Assembly: GCF_003122205.1 (NCBI RefSeq)
Contig: NZ_QEYE01000007.1
Span: 62,001 to 126,000, forward strand
From: Maritimibacter sp. 55A14
GTDB lineage: Bacteria > Pseudomonadota > Alphaproteobacteria > Rhodobacterales > Rhodobacteraceae
Direction: 5' to 3'
DNA: 64,000 nucleotides
This document shows positions 1 through 8,930 of the stretch, piece after piece. A program made the translations under genes and the position numbers. Under the pieces are notes generated by a model, which worked only from the letters and a program-made list of their open reading frames with translations, ran no database searches and had not been told where the DNA came from. The first letter of the stretch is position 1. Each line of letters starts with the position of its first letter.

Positions 1-482
1 TCATGGCGGGGTTCGGCGTCTATCTCTGCATCGAGAAGGTGCAGCAATCCTTCTGCCTTGCGGCGGGGCGCATCGGGGTGGTGAGCGTGCTCGCCTGGTG
101 CGAGGTGGCGCTCGGCGCGGCGCTGATCCTGGCGGCTTCGCGCTTCGGGCTGACGGCGCTGACCGCGGGCTTCGTCGCGGCCTTCCTGATCGTTTGGGTC
201 TTCCGCTTCCGCAATGTCGCGGCGATTGCCGGTGTACCGGTTCGCGCTCTGGCCGGGGTCCATCTGCCGCCGATCCTGGGCGCGCTGGTGATGGCCGGGG
301 GGGTATTCTGGCTGCGGGCGCAGATGACGGGGTTGCCGCTGGCCGCGCAGGTCGGGCTGGGAACGCTGGCCGGGATCGCGATATTCGGCGGATACGCGGC
401 GCTTTTCCTGCGCGTCCGGCTGCGGCTGGTGGCGCGGTTCGCCGGGGCGGGGGCCGCGCCGGGTGCCGGGGAGGCGGGGTAG
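1..482 (+). CDS. Polysaccharide/oligosaccharide flippase, C-terminal part (5' truncated by window)
   Basis: The open frame enters from the left edge (bases 1-2 finish an upstream codon; the ATG at 3 is internal) and stops at TAG 480-482. The visible ~159 residues are almost entirely hydrophobic, with about four membrane segments and a short basic tail after the last one. This looks like the last third of a Wzx/MATE-type lipid-linked glycan flippase. Identification rests on topology and on the epimerase and glycosyltransferase genes that follow. Another polytopic EPS membrane protein, such as a polymerase, is possible. Confidence 0.5.
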   Translation, partial: MAGFGVYLCIEKVQQSFCLAAGRIGVVSVLAWCEVALGAALILAASRFGLTALTAGFVAAFLIVWVFRFRNVAAIAGVPVRALAGVHLPPILGALVMAGGVFWLRAQMTGLPLAAQVGLGTLAGIAIFGGYAALFLRVRLRLVARFAGAGAAPGAGEAG

Positions 483-795
483 TGTGGCGGAACCGGATCT
501 CACCGCTTTGAAACGGAGTGATATCGGCCCCTTTTTCCCCGGATCGCGTGCGATCCGGTTCGCGCCCGACCCCACCCTCGGGGCCGGGCGCGACCCTCTG
601 TTGCGTCCCGGCGACAATCGGACACGCCGCCGCGCCCTGTTGGCGGCTGCGCAACAATGGCCTGCGGCCCGTGTCCGCTTTGCAAGGGCCGGGGGCGATC
701 CCCCCGCCGTTTCCGGCATTTGACCGCGCGCGGCGCGGCCGGTCATGCTATAGCTCGGGCGGGTATTTCGATTCAGGTTTCTCGGGGTGAGACAC
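483..795. other. 313-bp intergenic region with a GC-rich palindrome and a possible promoter
   Basis: I see no credible coding frame here. Positions 539-558 form a perfect inverted repeat (CCGGATCGC-GT-GCGATCCGG). A smaller GGGGG-CGAT-CCCCC dyad lies near 691-704. TTGACC at 720-725 followed by CATGCTATAGC at 744-754 could be an alphaproteobacterial promoter for the epimerase gene, but the spacing to a good -10 is uncertain. No T-run follows the 539-558 dyad on either strand, so a terminator is not clear. Confidence 0.35.
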
Positions 796-1767
796 ATGCA
801 TATTCTGGTCACGGGCGGCGCCGGGTTCATCGGCTCCCATCTTTCCGAACGGCTGATCGCGGACGGCCATACCGTGACCGCGCTCGACGATCTCTCCACC
901 GGGCAGGTGTCGAACCTGGCCGGGATCATGGGCCATCAGGGCTTCGAGTTCATCGAGGGCACGATCCTCGACCGGCCCTTGGTGGCTGAGCTGGTGGCGC
1001 GCGCCGACAAGGTTTTCCACCTGGCCGCCGCCGTGGGCGTCAAGAAGATCATGGAGGAGCCGAGCCGCTCGATCCTGACCAATGTCGCGGGCACCGAGAA
1101 CGTGCTGGACGCCGCACTCGCCGACATGACGCATACGTTCGTCGCCTCGACCTCCGAGGTCTATGGCAAGACCACCAAGTTTCCGTTCAGCGAGGATGAT
1201 GACCTGACCATCGGGGCGACGAAGAACCTGCGCTGGTCCTATGCCTGCGCCAAGACGCTGGACGAGTTCCTGGCGCTCGCCCATGCCCGCGAAACCGGCC
1301 TGCCGGTGACGGTGTTGCGCTTCTTCAACACCACCGGGCCGCGCCAGACCGGGCGCTATGGGATGGTGCTGCCCAATTTCGTCAAGGCCGCGCTGGAGGG
1401 CCGGCCGCTCATGGTGCATGGCACGGGCGAGCAGTCGCGCTGTTTCGGGCATGTGCGCGACGTGGTCGATGCGCTCTGCCTGCTGATGGAAAACCCCGCC
1501 GCCCTGGGCGAGGTCTTCAATATCGGCACCGATCGGGAGGTGACGATCCGGGGTCTGGCCGAACAGGTGATCACGGCGACGGGGTCAAGCTCGGGCATCG
1601 AGCTGGTGCCCTATGCGCAAGTCTACCCGGAAGGGTTCGAGGATATGGAGCGCCGCCTGCCCGATGTCTCGAAGCTGGAGCGCGTGACCGGCTTCCGTCC
1701 GACGACGCCGCTTGAGCGGATCATCGAGGACATCATCGCAGATATGCGCCAGCCCGCGGAAGTGTGA
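796..1767 (+). CDS. NAD-dependent sugar-nucleotide epimerase/dehydratase (extended SDR)
   Basis: 323 residues. The N-terminal Rossmann motif GGAGFIG (residues 7-13), the S-T-S-E-V-Y segment near 118-123 and the catalytic Y149-x3-K153 pair mark an extended short-chain dehydrogenase acting on a nucleotide sugar, such as a UDP-hexose epimerase or UDP-glucuronate decarboxylase-like enzyme. The exact substrate cannot be read. I chose ATG 796 over the in-frame GTG at 787 because the fold begins directly at MHILVTGG and GGGGTGAG lies upstream. The stop TGA overlaps the GTG start of the next gene, so the two are translationally coupled. It probably supplies a sugar donor to the neighbouring glycosyltransferases. 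Confidence 0.85.
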   Translation: MHILVTGGAGFIGSHLSERLIADGHTVTALDDLSTGQVSNLAGIMGHQGFEFIEGTILDRPLVAELVARADKVFHLAAAVGVKKIMEEPSRSILTNVAGTENVLDAALADMTHTFVASTSEVYGKTTKFPFSEDDDLTIGATKNLRWSYACAKTLDEFLALAHARETGLPVTVLRFFNTTGPRQTGRYGMVLPNFVKAALEGRPLMVHGTGEQSRCFGHVRDVVDALCLLMENPAALGEVFNIGTDREVTIRGLAEQVITATGSSSGIELVPYAQVYPEGFEDMERRLPDVSKLERVTGFRPTTPLERIIEDIIADMRQPAEV

Positions 1768-3230
1768 CCGCCATGCGGGAGCGGCGGCAATCGGGACGCG
1801 ACCATTTCTGGCTGGCGGCGCTCCTGGTGCTGGCGGCGGCGCTGCGGCTGCCGGGCCTGAACGCGCCGCTCTGGTTCGACGAGATCGTGACAATCCAGAC
1901 GCATCTCACCCTGCCCTGGGCGGAGATGATGCAGGACTACTCGATGAACCACCATTACCTTTTCAGCCTGCAATCCAAGGCGGCGGCGGCGCTGTTCGGG
2001 ATGGAGATCTGGGCGATCCGCCTGCCGGCCTTCCTTTTCGGCGTGGCCACCGTGGGCGCGATCTGGTGGCTGGCGCGACAGGTCGCGGGGCCGGTCACGG
2101 CGCATCTGGCGGGCTTCCTGACGGCGATCTCCTATCACCAGGTCTGGTTTTCGCAGAACGCGCGCGGCTACACCGAACTGGCGTTCTGGAGCACGCTGGG
2201 CATGATCCTCTTCCTGCGCGGGATGGAGACGCCGCGGCGCGCGGTCTGGATCGGCTATGGCGTGACGCTGGCGGCGGCGGTCTGCACCCATCTGACCGGG
2301 GCCTTCTTCTTCGCCGCGCAGGGGCTCGTCTGGCTGGGTGCGGTGATCTGGCTGGCGGCCCGCGGAAGGCTCGGGCGCGGGCAGGTGGGGCTGCCGCTTC
2401 TGGGCTACGTGCTGGGCGCGGCGCTGACGCTGGCCTTCTATGCCCCGGTGCTGCCCGGCGTGCTGGAGACGGTGCAGACCGTTTCGGGCACATCCGCCGT
2501 CGACGTGATGCAGGAATATCAGAACCCGCTCTGGACTGTGGTGGAGGGGGTGCGCACCGCGCTCGGCGGGACCGGGCGGCTTGCGCCCTTCCTCGCCGCG
2601 GCGGCGGCTTTGACGGCGCTGGTCGGGATCGCGGCGACACAAGCCCGCGCGCCGCTCTTCGCGCCGGTCGTGGTGGTGCATATCGCGCTGACGATCGGGC
2701 TGCTGACGGCGGTCGGTATGCGGGTCTGGCCGCGTTTCTTCTTCGCCGATATCGGTTTCCTGACGATCTTGGCCTTCTGCGGCGCCTCGGTCATCGCCGG
2801 GGCCCTGGCGCGCGGCGTGGGGCGGCCGCAGGCGGGCGGCGGCCTTTTCGCGGTGCTGGTGGTGGGTATGATCGGCGTCTCCGCGCTGCTGCTGCCGCGC
2901 AACTACACGATGCCCAAGCAGGACCTCGCCGGGGCCTACAGCTTCGTCGAGGCAACGCGGCGCGAGGGTGAGCGGGTGATCTCGGTGGGATATTCGGGAC
3001 CGATCTTCACCGGCTTTTTCGGCGCCGACTGGGGCAATGTGAACGCGCCGGAGGAATACGCGCAGGCGATGGCCGCGCCGGGCCCGGTCGCGGTCGTGGT
3101 GCCGTTTCCCGAACGCTCCTTCCGGGCGATCCCGGCGCTGGACGAGGAGCTGGGCGAGAGCCTGCGGATCGAGCGCATCCTGCGCGGCACGCTGGGGGAC
3201 GGGAACATCATCGTCCTCAGGCGCGACTGA
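1764..3230 (+). CDS. GT-C membrane glycosyltransferase (GT39/ArnT-like)
   Basis: 488 residues with about ten membrane helices and the acidic D39-E40 pair in the first extracytoplasmic loop (LWFDEIVT), typical of PMT/ArnT-type transferases that use polyprenyl-phosphate sugars on the periplasmic side. A soluble C-terminal domain follows the last helix. The GTG start at 1764 overlaps the preceding TGA (GTGA). An ATG at 1773 is the alternative. It sits between a sugar-nucleotide epimerase and an FAD oxidoreductase in one transcription unit. The acceptor is unknown: lipid A, a lipid-linked oligosaccharide or a protein are all possible. Confidence 0.75.
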   Translation: MTAMRERRQSGRDHFWLAALLVLAAALRLPGLNAPLWFDEIVTIQTHLTLPWAEMMQDYSMNHHYLFSLQSKAAAALFGMEIWAIRLPAFLFGVATVGAIWWLARQVAGPVTAHLAGFLTAISYHQVWFSQNARGYTELAFWSTLGMILFLRGMETPRRAVWIGYGVTLAAAVCTHLTGAFFFAAQGLVWLGAVIWLAARGRLGRGQVGLPLLGYVLGAALTLAFYAPVLPGVLETVQTVSGTSAVDVMQEYQNPLWTVVEGVRTALGGTGRLAPFLAAAAALTALVGIAATQARAPLFAPVVVVHIALTIGLLTAVGMRVWPRFFFADIGFLTILAFCGASVIAGALARGVGRPQAGGGLFAVLVVGMIGVSALLLPRNYTMPKQDLAGAYSFVEATRREGERVISVGYSGPIFTGFFGADWGNVNAPEEYAQAMAAPGPVAVVVPFPERSFRAIPALDEELGESLRIERILRGTLGDGNIIVLRRD

Positions 3231-3231
3231 C

Positions 3232-4764
3232 ATGGCAGATATCGTCATCGGTTCCGGCCCCGCGGGCGTGTCGGTGGCGCAGGCTTTGCTGGCGCGCGGG
3301 CGCGAGGTGGTGATGCTCGACGGCGGCAAGGTGCTGGAGGACGCGGCCCGCGCCCGGCGCGACGCGATTGCCGCCACCGCTCCCGAGGACTGGACCGACG
3401 CGGCGCGCGACGCCTGGCAGGCGCCGCAATTCGACACGCCCGACGGGCAGGTGCGCCGCTACGGCTCGGATTTCGCGATGGAGCCCGGCGTGACCACGCT
3501 GAGCGACCCGGACGGCTTCGCGCTGCGCGCCTCGCGCGCAGTCGGGGGGCTGTCGAACCTCTGGGGGGCGGCGGTGCTGCCCTACCGCACGGCCGACCTG
3601 GCAGGCTGGCCGGTGACGGCCGAGGCGCTGGCCCCGCATTACCGCGCCGTGGCCGGGTTCATGCCGGTGGCCGGGCGTGCCGACGATCTGGAGGCGCTGC
3701 TGCCCGCCTTCCCGATGGAGGGCCGCCGCCCGCTGCCGCCCTCGCCGCAGGCGGAGGTGCTGCTGGCGCGGCTCGATGCCGCGCGCGCGGCGCTGGCGGG
3801 AATGGGCGTTCATGCCGGGGCCGGGCGGCAGGCGGTGGATGCGGAGTGCCGGCAATGCGGGCAATGCCTGCATGGCTGCCCTTGGGGCCATATCTGGTCG
3901 GCCGCCCGCACGGTGGCGGAGTTGCGCGCGCGGACCGGCTTCACGCACCGTCCCGGCCCGCCGGCGCAGGGCTTCGCGGAGACAGCGGAGGGCGTCGAAG
4001 TCACGCTCGAAGACGGCACGAGGCTGGCCGGCACGCGGCTTTTCATCGCCGCCGGCGTGCTGGAGACGGCGCGGCTTCTGCTGGCCTCCCACCCCGGCGG
4101 CGCGGGGCGGCTGCGGCTGAGGGAGAGCGGCTATTTCTTCCTGCCCGCGCTGCACCGCTGGCGCGCTAAGCGGCGTCCCGACGCGCCGCCCTTCACCACC
4201 CTGCCGCAGGCCTTCGTGGAGATCGACGACCCTTCGGTTTCGCCACATCTGGTCCATGCCCAGCTTTACACCTGGAACGCCTTCTACCCGCGCGACCTGG
4301 TGGCGAGCTACGGCGCGAAACTGCCCGGATCGGCGCCGCTCTGGCGGGCGCTGGCGCGGCGGTTGATCGTGGCGCAGGTCTTCCTGCATTCCGACCATTA
4401 CGCGGCGGTCGACGTGACGCTGGCGCCCGACGGGCGGCTTGCCGCCACGGTCGCGGCCGATCCCGGCACCGCGCTTGTGGCGAATGCGGCGACCGCGCGG
4501 CTGGGCCGGGCGCTCGGCCACGCGGGGCTGAGCACGCTTGGATTCGCCCGCCGTCCCGGTGCGCCGGGGTCCAGTTTCCATGTCGGGGGCTCGGTCCCGA
4601 TGGCAAGCGATCCCGCGCCGGGACAGGCCGACCGGCTGGGCCGCCCGCAGGGGCTGGGCCGCGTGCATCTGGTCGATGCCTCGGTGCTGCCGTCGATCCC
4701 GGCCACGACCATTACCTTCAGCGTGATGGCCAACGCGCATCGGATCGGGACCGAGGCGCCCTGA
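3232..4764 (+). CDS. GMC-family FAD oxidoreductase with a ferredoxin-like cysteine motif
   Basis: 510 residues. The dinucleotide-binding motif G7-x-G9-x2-G12 starts the protein. The C-terminal GMC segment has SSFHVGGSVPM and then VDASVLPSIPATT...ANAH, carrying the usual active-site histidines. Inserted mid-protein is C206-x2-C209-x2-C212-x3-C216-P, a pattern that would bind an iron-sulfur cluster and resembles the cluster-bearing FAD-glucose dehydrogenase type more than ordinary choline-dehydrogenase-like enzymes. There is no signal peptide. It starts 1 bp after the glycosyltransferase stop, so it is part of the same unit and probably oxidises a sugar or lipid-linked sugar. The substrate is unknown. 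Confidence 0.75.
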   Translation: MADIVIGSGPAGVSVAQALLARGREVVMLDGGKVLEDAARARRDAIAATAPEDWTDAARDAWQAPQFDTPDGQVRRYGSDFAMEPGVTTLSDPDGFALRASRAVGGLSNLWGAAVLPYRTADLAGWPVTAEALAPHYRAVAGFMPVAGRADDLEALLPAFPMEGRRPLPPSPQAEVLLARLDAARAALAGMGVHAGAGRQAVDAECRQCGQCLHGCPWGHIWSAARTVAELRARTGFTHRPGPPAQGFAETAEGVEVTLEDGTRLAGTRLFIAAGVLETARLLLASHPGGAGRLRLRESGYFFLPALHRWRAKRRPDAPPFTTLPQAFVEIDDPSVSPHLVHAQLYTWNAFYPRDLVASYGAKLPGSAPLWRALARRLIVAQVFLHSDHYAAVDVTLAPDGRLAATVAADPGTALVANAATARLGRALGHAGLSTLGFARRPGAPGSSFHVGGSVPMASDPAPGQADRLGRPQGLGRVHLVDASVLPSIPATTITFSVMANAHRIGTEAP

Positions 4765-4772
4765 GCGCCGCT

Positions 4773-6050
4773 TCAGACCTGCCGCGTGCCGGTCTCGAAT
4801 GCCCCGCCCTCCAGCGCGCGAGCGAGCGCCCGGTCGCCCTTGGCATCCGCCGCGCGGGCCAGCGTCGAGCCATAGGCCGCCAGCACCTTGTCCTCGCGCC
4901 ATATCTCCTCGAAGGCGTGGCGGGCGGCGCGGCCCTGCATCTCGCGCGCGCCCTCGCCATGCTGCAGCGCGCGCATCGCGCCGGTCAGCTCGTCGCGTGT
5001 CTCGAAGAGCTTGCCGCCGCCCGCGCGTTCCACGATCTCGGGGAAGGGGCCGAGCCGCCGCGCGATCACCGGGGTGCCCAGGCGGAAGCTTTCGATCAGG
5101 ATGATGCCGAAGGTCTCGTAGCAGACCGAGGGCACGATCAGCCCCAGCGCGCCGCGGTAATAGGCGTTGAGTTCGTCGAGCGATTTGCGCCCCAGGAAGC
5201 GGATGCGCGGATTGCCCGTCGCCTGCTGTTTGAGCGTCGTCGCATAATCGCCGTCGCCCAGGATCAGCAGGTCGGCATCCGGGTAGTCGTCGAAGGCGGG
5301 GAAGACGTCCTGCAGCCCCTTGATCTTTTCCAGCCGCCCGACGAAGAGGAAATAGGGCCGCGGATGCGGGGCCGGGTCGGGCAGGGCGGTCTGGTCCAGA
5401 TCGGGCAGGAAATAGGGCAGCACCGTCATCTCCTGCCGCAGTCCGAACTCGCGGTGCTTGGCGCGGCTGAATTCGCTCTTGGCCACGATCAGGTCCACCT
5501 CGTCGAGCTGCCGGTCGAGATAGCCGGTATAGCGCCAGAGCTGCGGCGGGCGTTTATGGGCCAGCACGCAGCGCAGGCATTCGCGGCGGTCGCACAACTC
5601 GCGCCCGTGCCGCCAGAGCACATGGGTCGGGCAGACGAGCCAGTGCTCATGCGCCTCGTAGAGCTTCAGCCCCTCCCCGACCGACAGGATCCCCGGCCCG
5701 CCGACCAGCGAAATGTTGTTGTGCCAGACGATGTCGTATCGCCCCTCCGCCACGATCTGGCGGATGCGCCGGGCATGGACGACGTTGCGGCCAAGCTGCT
5801 GGGTCAGCAGGTTCGCGACCATGCCATGTCGGCTGCGCAGCCCGATGGCGCGCACCCCGTCATCGGGTACCGCCGCCGACACGGGCGGCAGGCCGCCGAG
5901 CGACAGATAGGCATCCTCGTCATGGACCACGGTCACGTCATGGCCGCGCGCCGCCAGCGCCTGCGCCATGCGCTGCACACCCACCGCGTCGCCGCCGAAG
6001 GACCAGGGCGGATAGAAGGTGGTGAACATCAGGATGCGCAGCGATTTCAT
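4773..6050 (-). CDS. Glycosyltransferase family 4
   Basis: 425 residues with a GT-B layout. The N-terminal acceptor domain begins KSLRILMFTTFYPPW with a glycine-rich GGDAVGVQR loop. The C-terminal donor domain has FVGRLEKIKG and the E-x7-E signature in ETFGIILIE, followed by GTPVIARRLGPFPEIV. I chose ATG 6050 because a GGGGGAG ribosome site lies 5 nt upstream; longer in-frame starts add a low-complexity Arg-rich stretch. It is convergent with the GMC oxidoreductase gene and shares the host's high GC. Donor and acceptor sugars cannot be deduced. Confidence 0.85.
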   Translation of the reverse strand: MKSLRILMFTTFYPPWSFGGDAVGVQRMAQALAARGHDVTVVHDEDAYLSLGGLPPVSAAVPDDGVRAIGLRSRHGMVANLLTQQLGRNVVHARRIRQIVAEGRYDIVWHNNISLVGGPGILSVGEGLKLYEAHEHWLVCPTHVLWRHGRELCDRRECLRCVLAHKRPPQLWRYTGYLDRQLDEVDLIVAKSEFSRAKHREFGLRQEMTVLPYFLPDLDQTALPDPAPHPRPYFLFVGRLEKIKGLQDVFPAFDDYPDADLLILGDGDYATTLKQQATGNPRIRFLGRKSLDELNAYYRGALGLIVPSVCYETFGIILIESFRLGTPVIARRLGPFPEIVERAGGGKLFETRDELTGAMRALQHGEGAREMQGRAARHAFEEIWREDKVLAAYGSTLARAADAKGDRALARALEGGAFETGTRQV

Positions 6051-6215
6051 CGGTCTCCCCCGGCGCGGCCTCGCCATCGCTTCACCTGATACCAGCAAAG
6101 CGGCGCTCCGGTGACAGAAGCCCGCCGGAATTTGGCGCCGGTGTTGCGAAGTTGCTGCAACGCGGCCGCGCGGGCGCGCGCGGTCGGCGTAGGAGAGCTT
6201 CCGCCGCGCGCATGG

Positions 6216-7499
6216 CTAGCGTCTGACCGGGGTCCGGAACGATTCCAACGCCGCCGAGGGCCAGAACAGGATTGCGGCCATTAGTGCCAGCATTACGATG
6301 CTTTTCGCGGATGTGAGAAATATGAGGTCACCCTGGCTCAACGGCATCAATGCCTCGACCACCTGTTTCAGAATCAAGAAGTTCTGTAGCGGCGCGGCGA
6401 GGATTGCCAACGCCACCAGCGCGACGACGGTCCGCGGGAAACGATCATGCCGCGCAAGGAAATGCGCAAGTGGAATGAAAAATATCATCAGATAGTGCGA
6501 CCAGACGACCGGCGAGAAGGCCAAGGCGGCCAGCACAGAAAGCAAGATAGCCATGCCGCGTTGCGCATGAGGCGCAGCTTCGATGCGCGACAGGCGCCAC
6601 ATGAGAGCCACGATCCAGCCCACGATCGCAAAACGCAGCAACAAGCTGACTAATTGAAGCCTTTCCGAAGGCAATGCTCCGACGTTGTATTCGGAAGGAG
6701 TAATAGCCATCGGTTCGATCCATGCGAACATGTGGCTGTTAAAATAGGGAATACCCAGAATAGCGCCCGCGCGTTCGCGCATCAGATTGAGAAAGTCCAG
6801 ATTTACCTGCCAACCCGCTACAAGAACTGAAAAGCATATCGCCGTTAGCCCAATGGCAAGCGACCAGAACCGGAAAGGCCAGGGGGCGAACAAGAACAGG
6901 AGACACGCACCGGGGGCGAACACAGGTTTGATCAGAACGATCGCAGTGTATAGGAGCGCCGTAAGTCCGAAACGATCCCGCTCGAAGGCGATGAGTGCCA
7001 GAACGAACATCAAGAATACCGCAGGTGTTGTCTGGCCGCCGACCTGAAAAACGGTCCAGAACGGTTGAAACATCATTGCCGCGGCAAAGAAGAGAGCAAA
7101 GAACTCGGCCTTCTTGTACGGTGTTTCCCAGTGAGGCGGTCGATTTCGATAATAGAGCAGACCGAGGCCGCAGAACATGCAAACCGCACCCAGGGTCATG
7201 AAACTCAATGCGGCGGGGATCGGCTCCAAGATACCAAATGGAGCGAATAGATAGCTGCTAACGGGCGCGCTGAAAAACAGCATGTTGCCGAACGGGGGCT
7301 GCCCGTCGATGGATGCCATTGGATCGTAGAGAGTGTTCAACTCTCCATGCCACGCCTTGCGGCCGGCATCGTAGAAATTGGCGAAGTCGAGACCCAAGCC
7401 GCGATGGTCCAGGATGGCGTAAATCGTGGCGCCCAGGATCGCCATCATGCAAAGGCACCCGAATGCTCTGAGCAAGGCCGGAAATATCGCCACGGTCAT
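6216..7499 (-). CDS. GT87-family membrane glycosyltransferase (DUF2029)
   Basis: 427 residues with about ten membrane helices. The N-terminal loop after the first helix reads GLDFANFYDAGRKAWHGE with downstream LYDP, the signature region of GT87 (mannosyl/arabinofuranosyl-type transferases using polyprenyl-phosphate sugars). An AGGGGAGG ribosome site is 3 nt from the ATG. It is the last of a four-gene minus-strand operon and follows the SDR gene by 15 bp. Base composition is clearly more AT-rich than the genes to its right on the minus strand, which suggests transfer. With the upstream UbiA homologue it likely consumes a lipid-phosphate sugar in the periplasm. Confidence 0.7.
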   Translation of the reverse strand: MTVAIFPALLRAFGCLCMMAILGATIYAILDHRGLGLDFANFYDAGRKAWHGELNTLYDPMASIDGQPPFGNMLFFSAPVSSYLFAPFGILEPIPAALSFMTLGAVCMFCGLGLLYYRNRPPHWETPYKKAEFFALFFAAAMMFQPFWTVFQVGGQTTPAVFLMFVLALIAFERDRFGLTALLYTAIVLIKPVFAPGACLLFLFAPWPFRFWSLAIGLTAICFSVLVAGWQVNLDFLNLMRERAGAILGIPYFNSHMFAWIEPMAITPSEYNVGALPSERLQLVSLLLRFAIVGWIVALMWRLSRIEAAPHAQRGMAILLSVLAALAFSPVVWSHYLMIFFIPLAHFLARHDRFPRTVVALVALAILAAPLQNFLILKQVVEALMPLSQGDLIFLTSAKSIVMLALMAAILFWPSAALESFRTPVRR

Positions 7500-7514
7500 T
7501 CACCTCCCCTGATG

Positions 7515-8519
7515 TCAGGCGGCATCGGAATTCCTCTGTTCGTTCTTGTATGCTAGATATGCCGCCAGAAGCAGTTCGTTGTCCGACTGTGTCGGAGTCC
7601 AGCCGAGATCGCGTTTCACCGCAGTCGTATCGAGCGAAACTTCGAGATTGGCGATCTCAAATTGCTCCGGGTCCATGGGTGCGATTTTCACGAGATTCAT
7701 TGCTCTCAGAAGCCCCTTGGTCACTCCGGCTGGGGTTCGGATCAGTCGGGAGGACGATCCGGTCTCTGAAAGGAAGGCAGACAGCAGATCATACACCTCC
7801 GGCGTGTTGTCGTTTCCCAGATTGTAGGTCGCTGATGGACATCCCTTTTCTGCGGCTAGGAGTGCTGCGCGCGCGCAGTCGGTCACCGAGACGAATTGAA
7901 ACCGGTTCGTCCCCGGTCCGATCAGCGGAATAGGCCGGCCGGCATCGACGGCGCGGAAAAGCAGCTCGAATATTCCCAGTCTACCGGCGCCAAGGATCAG
8001 CCGCGGACGGAAAATCGTGCAGGTCACGTCGCCGTCGCGGACAGCTTTCGAGATCAGGTTCTCGGCCGCAACCTTTGATCGGCCATAGGGGCCGAACGGG
8101 CGGAATGGATGGGTTTCCGTTCGTGGAACCTCCAATGAGGGGCCGTACACCATGTCGGTGCTCCAGAATATCAATTTCCGGTTGCCGTTCGCCTTCATCC
8201 ATTTCAGAACCTCCGCAGTCCCATCTACCGCGCAGCGGCGGAAGAATTCGTCGCGACCAAATCGCGGGCGGTTGGGAGTTATGAGTCTGGTCGCGAGATG
8301 ATGAACGACATCTTCTGGTCCCAGTTGGAGCGAGGAAAGCGTCCCAGGAACGGCAATATCAGCGTGAAGGGAAACGACCCGAGCCCGTTCCTTTACGGGG
8401 TAGGCTTCGAAGGATTCGGGCAGGTCGACCACCACAATCCTTGCACTTCCCTGCTCCTCCAGCAGCCGTCGCGTTTCCCGCCCCACAAATCCGTTGCCGC
8501 CAATCAATACGTGTTTCAT
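7515..8519 (-). CDS. NAD-dependent epimerase/dehydratase (extended SDR)
   Basis: 334 residues. The Rossmann motif GGNGFVG (residues 7-13), a WSTDMVYG serine/threonine segment and PYGRSK (Y-x3-K) are visible. An AAGGG ribosome site precedes ATG 8519. It is the third gene of the operon, 18 bp after the SMR-type transporter gene and 15 bp before the GT87 gene. Given the neighbours, it may modify the lipid-linked sugar made by the UbiA-type enzyme, or make the nucleotide sugar that feeds the pathway. It is longer than the classical SDR DprE2, so equivalence is not claimed. Confidence 0.75.
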   Translation of the reverse strand: MKHVLIGGNGFVGRETRRLLEEQGSARIVVVDLPESFEAYPVKERARVVSLHADIAVPGTLSSLQLGPEDVVHHLATRLITPNRPRFGRDEFFRRCAVDGTAEVLKWMKANGNRKLIFWSTDMVYGPSLEVPRTETHPFRPFGPYGRSKVAAENLISKAVRDGDVTCTIFRPRLILGAGRLGIFELLFRAVDAGRPIPLIGPGTNRFQFVSVTDCARAALLAAEKGCPSATYNLGNDNTPEVYDLLSAFLSETGSSSRLIRTPAGVTKGLLRAMNLVKIAPMDPEQFEIANLEVSLDTTAVKRDLGWTPTQSDNELLLAAYLAYKNEQRNSDAA

Positions 8520-8537
8520 CTCGACCCTTCTGCCGCA

Positions 8538-8906
8538 TTAGCTCCGTGCGAGAACGATGGTGCCCACCACAATGATCACAATGCCAGCAATGCGTTGAAG
8601 GCCGACATCCTCACCCATCACGAAATAGCCCCAAGCTGCTACAATGGCATATGCCAAGCTTATAAAGGGGAAGGCAAAGCTTACATCAAAGCGGGATAGG
8701 GACATTAAGTGGGTGCCCATACTTATGGTCATAGTCAGAAGACCAAAAATAACAAACGGGTTGGTGGCAGCGGTTAGGAAAAGTGTAAGAGTTTTCGCTG
8801 ATGAAAACTCCGCCTTACCGACCTGAGTCATGCCAGCTTTCATCAAGAGTTGGGAAACGGCGTTGAGTAAAACCGTTATGAGAATGAAGACAAAGTATTT
8901 CGACAT
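8538..8906 (-). CDS. Small SMR/EamA-type membrane transporter, possible lipid-linked sugar flippase
   Basis: 122 residues with four predicted helices. The N-terminal NAVSQLLMKAGM segment and the C-terminal GIVIIVVGTIVLARS are typical of the small multidrug resistance and ArnE/ArnF-like families. A GGAG ribosome site lies upstream of ATG 8906. It is tucked between a UbiA-type prenyltransferase (24 bp upstream) and an SDR gene. In such a setting ArnE/F-like proteins move polyprenyl-phosphate sugars across the inner membrane for GT-C enzymes. The conserved SMR glutamate is not obvious in the first helix, which fits a flippase rather than a drug/proton antiporter. Confidence 0.65.
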   Translation of the reverse strand: MSKYFVFILITVLLNAVSQLLMKAGMTQVGKAEFSSAKTLTLFLTAATNPFVIFGLLTMTISMGTHLMSLSRFDVSFAFPFISLAYAIVAAWGYFVMGEDVGLQRIAGIVIIVVGTIVLARS

Positions 8907-8930
8907 CTATTACAACTCCACTCAGCGGCT

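Noticed and set aside
1623-3437. Long minus-strand frame opposite the GT-C glycosyltransferase
   Set aside because: The composition is typical of an antisense shadow, and the plus strand encodes a convincing membrane enzyme.
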